NCBI RefSeq assembly: GCF_032854445.1
Contig: NC_088306.1
Location: 5,206,373-5,270,372, forward strand
Length of the DNA stretch: 64,000 nucleotides
Direction of reading: 5' to 3'
DNA from: Liolophura sinensis
Lineage: Eukaryota; Mollusca; Polyplacophora; Chitonida; Chitonidae
Below are positions 55,701 to 64,000 of the stretch, one piece after another; within the stretch, counting starts at the first letter, position 1, and each line of letters opens with the position of its first letter. The notes under the pieces are model-generated. The model worked only from the letters and a program-made list of their open reading frames with translations, did not search any database and had not been told where the DNA came from. Made by a program: the position numbers and the translations under genes.

Positions 55701-58228
55701 ATACAGCAGTGACGACAGTGTGATAGTGTAAGAGAACAGTGACGACAGTGTGATAGTGTAAAAGAGCAGTGACGACAGCGTGATAGTATATTAGAGCAGT
55801 GACGACAGTGTGATAGTGTAATAGAACAGTGACGACAGTGTGATAATGTAGTAGAGCATTGAAGAGAGTGTGATAGTGTAATAGAACAGTGACAAGAGCG
55901 TGATGGTATATTAGAGCAGTGACGACAGTGTGATAGTGTAATAGAGCAGTGACGACAGTGTGATAGTGTATTACAGCAGTGACGACAGTGTGATAGTGTA
56001 ATATAGCAGTAACGACAGTGTGATAGTGTAATAGAACAGCGACGACAGTATGATAGTGTAATAGAACAGTAAAGACAGTGTGATAGTGTAATACAGCAGT
56101 GACGACAGTGTGATAGTGTAATAAAACAGTGACGAGAGTGTGATAGTGTAATAGAACAGTGATGACAGTGTGATAGTGTAATAGAACAGTGACGACAGCG
56201 TGATAGTGTAATAGAACGGTGACGACAGTGTGATAGTGTAACAGAACAGTGACGAGAGCGTGATAGTATATAAGAGCAGTGACGACAGTGTGATAGTGTA
56301 ATAGAACAGCGACGACAGTGTGATAGTGTAATAAAGCAGTGACGACAGTGTGATAGTGGAATAGAACAGTGACGACAGTGTGATAGTGTAATACAGCAGT
56401 GACGACAGTGTGATAGTGTAATAGAACAGTGACGAGAGTGTGATAGTGTAATAGAACAGTGATGACAGCGTGATAGTGTATTACAGCAGTGACGACAGTG
56501 TGATAGTGTAATATAGCAGTAACGACAGTGTGATAGTGTAATAGAACAGTGACGACAGTGTGATAGTGTAATAGAGCAGTGACGACAGTGTGATAGTGAA
56601 ATAAAACAGTGACGAGAGTGTGATAGTATATAAGAGCAGTGACGACAGTGTGATAGTGTAATAGAACAGCGACGATAGTGTGATAGTGTAATAAAGCAGT
56701 GACGACAGTGTGATAGTGGAATAGAACAGTGACGACAGTGTGATAGTGTAATACAGCAGTGACGACAGTGTGATAGTGTAATAGAACAGTGACGAGAGTG
56801 TGATAGTGTAATAGAACAGTGATGACAGTGTGATAGTGTAATAGAACAGTGACGACAGCGTGATAGTGTAATAGAACGGTGACGACAGTGTGATAGTGTA
56901 ATAGAACAGTGACGAGAGCGTGATAGTATATAAGAGCAGTGACGACAGTGTGATAGTGTAATACAGCAGTGACAACAGTGTGATAGTGTAATACAGCAGT
57001 GACGACGGTGTTATAGTGTAATAGAACAGTGACGACAGTGTGATAGTGTAATAGAGCAGTGACGACAGTGTGATAGTGTAATAGAGCAGTGACGACAGTG
57101 TGATAGTGTAATACAGGAGTGACGACAGTGTGATAGTGTAATAGAGCAGTGACGACAGTGTGATAGTGTAATAGAGCAGTGACGAGAGCGTGATAGGGTA
57201 ATACAGCAGTGACGACAGTGTGATAGTGTAATAGAGCAGTGACGACAGTGTGATAGTGTAATAGAACAGTGACAACAGTGTAATAGTGTAATAGAGCAGT
57301 GACGACAGCGTGATAGTGTAATAGAGCAGTGACGACAGTGTGATAATGTAGTAGAGCATTGAAGAGAGTGTAATAGTGTAATGGAACAGTGACAAGAGCG
57401 TGATGGTATATTAGAGCAGTGACGACAGTGTGATAGTGTAATAGAGCAGTGACGACAGCGTGATAGTGTATTACAGCAGTGACGAGAGTGTGCTAGTGTA
57501 ATATAGCAGTAACGACAGTGTGATAGTGTAATAGAACAGCGACGACAGTGTGATAGTGTAATAGAACACTGACGACAGTGTGATAGTGTAATACAGCAGT
57601 GACGACAGTGTGATAGTGTAATGAAACAGTGACGAGAGTGTGATAGTGTAATAGAACAGTGACGAGAGCATGATAGTGTAATAGAACAGTGACGACAGTG
57701 TGATAGTGTAACAGAACAGTGACGAGAGCGTGAAAGTGTAATAGAGCAGTGACAACAGTGTGATAGTGTAATAGAGCAGTGACGACAGCGTGATAGTGTA
57801 ATAGAACAGTGACGACAGTGTGATAGTGTAATAGAGCAGTGACAAGAGTGTGATAGTGTAATAGAGCAGGGACGACAGCGTGATAGTGTAATAGAGCAGT
57901 GACGACAGCGTGATAGTGTAATAGAACAGTGACGAAAGCGTGATAGTGTAATAGAGCAGTGACAAGAGTGTGATAGTGTAATAGAGCAGTGACGACAGTG
58001 TGATAGTGTAATAGAGCAGTGACGACAGCGTGATAGTGTAATAGAACGGTGACGACAGTGTGATAGTGTAATAGAGCAGTGACGACAGTGTGATAGTGTA
58101 ATAGAACAGTGACGAGAGTGTGATAGTGTAATAGAACAGTGACGACAGTGTGATAGTGTAATACAGCAGTGACGACAGTGTGATAGTGTAAAAGAACAGT
58201 AACGACAGTGTTATAGTGTGAAGATTGT
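52751..58228 (+). repeat. Large minisatellite, 30-base unit, about 180 copies, inside element X
   Basis: Unit 'agtgacgacagtgtgatagt' plus 'gtaatagaac'. It keeps an exact 30-base register from 52771 to about 58220. Left edge 'ggagagtaaaatagagaag' matches element X 'agagagtaaaactagagca' (11105). Right edge 'gacagtgttatagtgtgaag' then 'attgtcacacgtagcc' continues into the X core. All three - strand frames are free of stops over long stretches (up to 477 codons), as expected from a unit length divisible by 3. I do not call them genes. Confidence 0.95.
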
Positions 58229-58490
58229 CACACGTAGCCAATGAATTCTGGCCTCTTGTCAATTTGCCTAGATTAGGGTTTTAATCAAAACCATTAATAT
58301 CAACTAGATCAAAAATTCAATGATATTATTATTGCATTTCTTCTCTTGACAATGCTGACCGCCGTCGTATATAAGTAAGTGAAATATTTTTAAGTACTGT
58401 GGAAAACACCAACCAAATAAGTACATAATTTAGACGTTATGTATCTAAAATTACTCAAAAATTGTTCTCATCACATTTAGTGAACATTTA
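58216..58490 (+). repeat. Element X core between two arrays
   Basis: 'gtcacacgtagccaatgaat', 'gtcaatttgcctagattagg', 'gttttaatcaaaacc', then, after a SINE-A fragment, 'tagacgttatgtatctaaaa' and 'ttgttctcatcacatttag'. The middle of X (the 'catggcttaag' part) is missing around the SINE. Confidence 0.75.
58350..58425 (+). repeat. SINE-A 3' fragment inside element X
   Basis: 'caatgctgaccgccgtcgta', 'aagtactgtggaaaacacc', 'aaccaaataagtacat'. Confidence 0.8.
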
Positions 58491-59430
58491 CATAAAGGAA
58501 TGCAAAGGAACCAAGCCTCGAGAATTCTTACTCCACCAGCAGGCACCAGGCATCAGGAGCTCTCAGTCCTCCACCAGGGATCAGGCCTCGGGAGCTCTTA
58601 GTCCACAGGCAAGGACCAAGCCTCGGGAGCTCTTAGTCAACCGGCAAGAACCAAGCCTCGGGAGATCTTAGTCCACCACAGGTACCAGACCTCAGGAGCT
58701 CTTAGTCCACCAGCAGAGACCAGGTCTCGGAAACTTAGTCCACCAGAAAGGACAAGGACTCGGGAGTTCTTAGTCCGCCAGTAGGGACCAGGCCTCGGGA
58801 GTTCTGAGTCCACAGGGAGAAGGCCTTGGGAACTCTTAGTCCACCAGCAGGGACCAGGCCTCGGGAGTTCTTAGTCCACCAGCAGGGAACAGGCCTCGGG
58901 AGTTCTGTGCCCACAGGGACAAGGCCTTGGGAGCTCTTAGTCCACCAGCATTGATCAGGCCTCGGCAGCTCTAAGTCCACCAGCAGGGACCGAATCTCGG
59001 AAACCCTTAGTCAACCAGCAGGCACCAGGCCTCGGGAGCTCTAAGTCCACCAGCAGGCACCAGTCCTGGGGAACTCTTAGTCCACCAGCAGGGACCAGGC
59101 CTAAGGAACTCTCAGTCCACCAGCCTGGATCAGGCCTCGATAGCTCGTAATCCGTTAGCAGGGGTCAGGCCTTGGGAACTTAGTCCACCAGCTGGGACCA
59201 GGCCTCTGGAGCTCTTCATCCATCAGAAGGGACCAAGCCTCGGGAACTCTGTCCACCAGCAGGGACCAGATCTCGGGAACTCTTAGTTAACCATCAGGGA
59301 CCAGCTCTCGGGAACTCTTAGTCCACCAGCAGGGACCAGCTCTCGGGAACTCTTAGTCCACCAGCTGGGACCAGGCCTCGGGAGTTCTTAGTCCACCAGC
59401 AGGGACCAAGTCTCCGGAACTCTTAGTCCA
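58490..59430 (+). repeat. Minisatellite, 35-base unit, about 26 copies, from element X 3' part
   Basis: Unit 'gggaccaggcctcgggagct' plus 'cttagtccaccagca', with a few shortened units (58800-58830). The first units read 'aatgcaaaggaaccaagcct', where unexpanded X copies have 'aatgcaaagggacaaggcac' (19541) and 'gaggcaaagggaccggg' (21160-21180, - strand). Confidence 0.93.
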
Positions 59431-59483
59431 ACGGGTGAATCCTGGTTCATGCAGGATAACCATACAAAAAACTACTTGGCAGG

Positions 59484-59745
59484 GTATACGTGGCCGAGTG
59501 GTTAACGTGCCAGGGTGGAGCGATACCCAGGAATCTGTCACTGCTCGTTGTACGCCCAAGACCAGCTGATGCTGGCTTCCTAGCCGGTCGTACGTGGGAA
59601 GGTTTTCTAGCAACTTGCGAATCGCCGTGGGTTCCCTCCGTTTTCTGCCCCGTGTACGCCCACCACCATGTTGACTCAGCATCGTATAAGTGGAATGTCC
59701 TTGTGTATGGTATAGCCTCATACCCTAACCACAAATACAAGCGAT
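59484..59745 (+). repeat. SINE-A, nearly full-length, diverged
   Basis: Head 'cgtggccgagtggttaacgt', B box region replaced by 'tgtacgcccaagaccagc', body 'ggtcgtacgtgggaaggttt', 3' part 'gcatcgtataagtggaatgt'. No clear AAAT tail remains. Confidence 0.75.
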
Positions 59746-59749
59746 AATG

Positions 59750-60140
59750 AAAGTACCTCTTGCAACATAGGTTCCTTATATATAAAGCCGTTCTGTATTT
59801 TGTACAGAGAAGTGAAACATCCGCTGCTGCGCCATAACCTATCACGACATCTTAGATTAGATGTGATCTGCTACATGTATCGCAATTGTCCATCGGATAC
59901 TATTGTCTACTTGCCTGGCCTGATACCGTTGTAACACATCCTGTGACACTCTTCAGACTTGTAGACAGAGACGGCCATCAAGTACTTCAGACAGTAACCA
60001 CGGGGAATCTGTCATAATCCGTCCATAGCAGTGAATGTTTTCAAGTTTCGTTGCTAGGCGACAGCCGTATATATGAATAGCTTTTCCTAAAAGCTGTCCA
60101 AATGTCTGTCATAAACGGAATGGACAAAATCAGAGTTAAT
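59750..60140. other. Unannotated stretch
   Basis: No repeat or gene recognised. Confidence 0.5.
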
Positions 60141-60144
60141 GATG

Positions 60145-60340
60145 TAGTATGGAGAGAGGAATCGCGCACAGTGCTAGACTGGGATACGAGGCATCAACAC
60201 AGAAGGAAAAATCCGAGCGGCGACGATAAAATGAAAGTTGTCAAATGGTCCCACGTGCCTCTATTAGGGTTTTATTCTAACTCTTCGAGTGAATTTATGT
60301 CAATAATATAGCCTGAAGACTGCTGAATATTATAGATAGT
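60145..60340 (+). repeat. Element X copy, 5' part
   Basis: 'gcggcgacgataaaatg', 'gtcaaatggtcccacgtg', 'tattagggttttattctaac'. The 3' part is not recognised. Confidence 0.6.
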
Positions 60341-60671
60341 AGGACGGTGAACTTGTAGTTGCCTGTGTCCAGTGCACATGTACCTAGTTTGTGGGTCAGA
60401 TCGAGGCAGTGTCAGTGTTGTGAAGTTGTGAAGTCTTGTGAAGATTTTTCGTGATTGGAACGTTAAAGTACATAAATGTATATCCCTCTTACGTTAAATC
60501 TAACAAATCCCTTGAAAAACTTATGTTAAGAATCCATCAATGGATACACTGTTTTTTGCGATTCAAATTTACAACTGTGGAACAAATGGCATGGTACTTC
60601 AGAGATACTCCTTTTGTGGGAGAGAGAAACAGGACAATACACGTAAAAATATGGGCCACTATCTCCATAAT

Positions 60672-60920
60672 AGAAGGGCCTTCGGTGGGCCAAATAGTTA
60701 AAGCACTGGCACAAAAATAGGCCTTCTAACAACAAGGTCACAGGTACGATTCTAGCTCTCGCAAATTTGGCCGAGGAGGTAGGCCCAGAGGTTTGTCAGG
60801 TAAGTGTACCTGGCGAAAGAATGGTTCACATCTATACTGGACAACTCACTCAACCCTAATAGCCATCATGTAAGAGAAAACTCTTGAGCACGGAGTTAAA
60901 CAACAATCAAATGATATCAA
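60672..60920 (+). repeat. SINE-D copy
   Basis: Head 'tgggccaaatagttaaagc', B box region 'cacaggtacgattctagctc', body, 'gagcacggagttaaacaac', tail 'aatcaaatga'. The tail resembles SINE-A and SINE-B ends. The open frame ending at 60720 runs into this repeat. Confidence 0.65.
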
Positions 60921-60994
60921 CAATGGTAGTCAGGTTATGTATGCCATGCTTCTTGCCCTGTTTCATGCAGGCAAATCAAAACACTGACATTGCA

Positions 60995-62680
60995 GCTCTC
61001 TTTCAGCTCACTGTAATATCAAGCTGTTATAGGGTTGTTCAGCTATCTGTATTAAACAAGCTGTATACGGTTTGCTCAACTACCTGTAAGAAGCAAGCTG
61101 GGGGAAAGTTGTTCAGCTCTCTGTGGAAACAAGCTGGGAAAACGTTGTTCACCTCACCGTAATAAACAGACTGAGAAAATGTTCTTCATCATTGTAATAA
61201 ACAAACCAGGAAAAGGTTCTTTACCAATGTGATATACAAGCTTGGAAAGGGTTGTTCATCACCGTGATAGGAAGCTAGGTAAAGTTTGTTCATCACTGTA
61301 TAGAGCAAGCTGAAAAAAGTTGTACCGTAATAAACATGCTGTGAAAGGTTGTTAACCACGACAAGTGTTGGTCACCTCACTGTATTAAACAAGCTGGAAA
61401 ATGGTTGTTAAGCTATCTGTAAGAAGCAAGCTGGAGGAAAATTGTTCAGTTCACTGCATTAAACAAGCTGGGAAGAGGTTGTTCAGCTCACCGTATTAAA
61501 CAAGCTGGAAAAAGGTTGTTCAGCTATCTGTAAGAAGCAAGCTGGAGGAAAATTGTTCAGTTCACTGCATTAAACAAGCTGGGAAGAGGTTGTTCAGCTC
61601 ACCGTATTAAACAAGCTGGAAAAAGGTTGTTCAGCTATCTGTAAGAAGCAAGCTGGAGGAAAATTGTTCAGTTCACTGCATTAAACAAGCTGGGAAGAGG
61701 TTGTTCAGCTCACCGTATTAAACAAGCTGGAAAAAGTTGTTCACCTCACCGTAATAAACAGACTGGGAAAATGTTCTTCATCACTGTGATAAATAAGCTT
61801 GGAAAAGGTTGTTCATCACTGTATTGAACAAGCTGGGAAAAGGTTGTCGAGTTCGCTGTAATAAACAAGCTGGGAAAAGTTTGTTCATCACTGTATTAAA
61901 CAAGCTGGTAAAAGTTGTTTAGCTCACCGTAATAATCATGCTGTGAAAAGGTTATGAAACAGGACAAGGGTTGTTCAGCTCACTATATTAAACAAGCAGG
62001 AGAAAGGTTGTTCAGTTATCTGTAAGAAGCAAGCTGGGAAAAGTTGTTCAGCTCACAGTATTAAACAAACTCTGGAAAAGTTGTTCACCTCACCGTCATA
62101 AACAAACTGGGAAAATATTCTTCATCACTCTGATAAACTAGCTTAGAAAAGGTTGTTCATCACTGTGATAAACAAGCTGGGAAAGCTGAGTTCACTGTGA
62201 TAAAGAAGATTGAAAAGTTTGTTCATCACTGTATTGAGCAAGCCGAGAAAAGCTGTTCAGCTCACCATAATAAACATGCTGTAAAAAGGGTGTTAAAGAA
62301 GACAAATGTTGGTCACCTCACTGTATTAAACAAGCTGGTTGCTTAGTTTTCTGTAAGAAGCAAGCTGGGGGGGGGGGATTTTTCAGCTCACTGCATTAAA
62401 CAAGCCGTAATAAACAAACTGGGCAAAAGTTGTTCATCACTGTGAAAAACAAGCTTAGAAAGGTTTGTTCAAATCACTGTTATAAACAAACCAGGGAAAG
62501 ATTTTTCATCAATGCGATAAACAAGCTAGGTAAGGGTTTTTCATCACTTGGAAAAGTTTGTTTATCTCTGTATTAAACAAGCTGGGAAAAGGTTGTTCAT
62601 CATTGTATTGAACAAGCTGGGAAACATTGTTTAACTCACCGTAATAAACAAGCTGTGAAAAGGTTGTTAAACAAGACTTA
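60995..62680 (+). repeat. Minisatellite, 37-40-base unit, about 42 copies, with a 111-base higher-order repeat
   Basis: Unit 'aacaagctgggaaaaggttg' plus 'ttcagctcaccgtattaa'. Three near-identical 111-base repeats start at 61441, 61552 and 61663 (three different units each). Elsewhere the units are degenerate. An 11-G run lies at 62367-62377. Confidence 0.9.
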
Positions 62681-62689
62681 TCTCTTTTC

Positions 62690-64000
62690 AGCTATGACAT
62701 AAAAAAGGCATCCTTATACTTTTCACGACTTGATTAAACTGTCACTCGTGTTAGCTTTTTTCTTATATTTTAACATTGATAACAATTTTAAACACGACAC
62801 CTCGCGGGCTAATTTCGACTTTATAAGACTCCATGCTATCTGAACAATTCAGGCTACCAGATCCCAATATGCTCGGGACGTTGAATTATCTCACTGGTGC
62901 AAGCAAATCGAATTTCCAAAACCATGCTGTTATATGTAAAAATCTGTTTCAGTTACCAATAGTCTCAAAGTAGCCTACCAAATAACGCTTGAATCCGTTA
63001 CAATCTACAAAACACTGGCCCGAGACTTGAATGCATCTGTTACTTTTTTCCCCTAAATTCAAGCGCATTTACTCCGAGTGACACAGTTTACACATTCTTC
63101 CGAATGGCGTACATTGGAAAGCAAAGACTGGTAAACATGCAGAGTATGGCATTATAACGCAAGTCTAGATCCACAGACCTTGTGCCACTTTCATACGATA
63201 TACATGTAGTTAGCCTCAAATGTCACAAGAGAATTACCCCCAGAATGACAAACAGATTTATGGTAAAGCGTTTTTTTTAAATGACATTGCGCTTCTGTTA
63301 ATTACTAGGGAAAAAATAGTTGGCTCGTCTACGTGATGGAATCCCGATTTCGGTATGTACGTGTCGTCTTGACGTTGAATCGATCAAAGGCTGAGGCGAA
63401 CCAGGGACAGACAGGCTCACCATAAAACAGAGAGCAGCTTGTACCTGGATCAGTGCGAGGCTAGCAGTCAGCTCAAGGGCAGCCCGTTGTTCCTTCAGAC
63501 AATGGTACATATACCTAGGATTTCGTTAGTACAAAAAAGTAAACCCGATCTAGACCCGTCACTGACATTAAAACCGAATGAGTAGAAACCATGACAAAGG
63601 GAGAGCAAGCTAGTTTAGAGAAAGTAGGTAGCTGAGATGTACCGGTTTACCGCTGGAGCCCATCAAGAATTGTTTAACTGCAATCCTGTTGTTAACGAAG
63701 TCGTTGGGAGACGGATAGATCTTGTGTTCTCGCTGAACCAACCAGCCGAGATCATATCTCCAGTATCAACAGCATCAAACCGATCTGTCTACTTTCTTGT
63801 TAGCTTTCCATTATTATACCGGATCTCGATTTTATCTGATATTTATTCCAGAGTTATTTTCCTTTCCTCATGCGTCTGTAGTCACGTGGTTTGATGATAC
63901 ATTTGTTTCGGATAACGTGGAGATATATGATCTGGCACCGTGCCTGAGGTTTGTTGGTAAATGGCAATATAGCCAGTTATCAAACTGTTTTAAGCCCATG
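62690..64000. other. Unannotated right end
   Basis: No repeat family recognised. Short frames at 63298-63510 (-, 70 codons) and 63637-63894 (+, 85 codons, starting ATG at 63637) show no domain. The second has a hydrophobic C-terminal part (YFLVSFPLLYRISIL) but no other support. Confidence 0.4.

Noticed and set aside
52843-58262. Very long - strand open frames (477, 304, 263, 187, 164 and 144 codons) with motifs such as TVVTALLHYH and LSSLLYYTIT
   Set aside because: They are the direct result of a stop-free 30-base tandem unit read in different frames. Two frames overlap over the same DNA, and there is no start context, signal or domain. The motifs look hydrophobic only because the unit is pyrimidine-rich on that strand.
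58498-58671. 69-codon + frame rich in Ser, Arg and Glu
   Set aside because: It is the beginning of the 35-base minisatellite read in one frame.
52751-59430. CRISPR-like array
   Set aside because: Units follow each other without unique spacers, and the DNA is eukaryotic. These are minisatellites.

Overview
The window looks like repeat-rich, gene-poor nuclear DNA from an invertebrate animal, most likely a mollusc. The base composition is AT-rich, no long protein-coding frame exists outside simple tandem repeats, and there are no bacterial operons. Many copies of a tRNA-derived SINE carry a tail that ends in an (AAAT)n-like run, a type I associate with bivalves and gastropods. The species cannot be named from sequence alone. 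I found no convincing protein-coding gene, no true tRNA or rRNA gene and no CRISPR array. Everything supportable is repeats, duplications and a few weak open frames. Repeat-family names (element X, unit Z, block U, SINE-A to SINE-E) are my own labels.

Layout. 1-8792 is a tandem duplication with a period of about 4489 bases; the two copies are nearly identical. 8.8-25 kb is a mosaic: a MITE-like inverted repeat with a SINE tail inside it (9.27-9.49 kb), a long imperfect hairpin (12.95-13.07 kb), a 49-base minisatellite (14.2-14.7 kb), a slightly GC-richer stretch with two short open frames (15.0-15.6 kb), two nearly intact SINE-A copies with target-site duplications (18.16 and 19.92 kb), and several copies of element X. 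25.8-44.7 kb holds six diverged copies of unit Z, two on the + strand and four on the - strand. From about 35.8 to 49.2 kb two successive tandem copies of a 6-7 kb segment can be followed block by block, with a partial third copy at 50.0-51.5 kb. Later SINE insertions and local minisatellite growth distinguish the copies, and in several cases a sister copy preserves the state before the event.

52.75-59.43 kb is the most striking region. One copy of element X appears to have had a 30-base stretch of its 5' part expanded in place to about 180 units (5.4 kb with no net insertion or deletion of register). Its 3' part was expanded independently into about 26 units of 35 bases. 61.0-62.7 kb holds a further 37-40-base minisatellite with a 111-base higher-order repeat, and the last 1.3 kb shows nothing recognisable.

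The main unusual result is therefore element X: an interspersed family of at least ten copies here, several of which sit against or contain tandem arrays, with unit sequences that can be traced to the element itself in the two largest cases.
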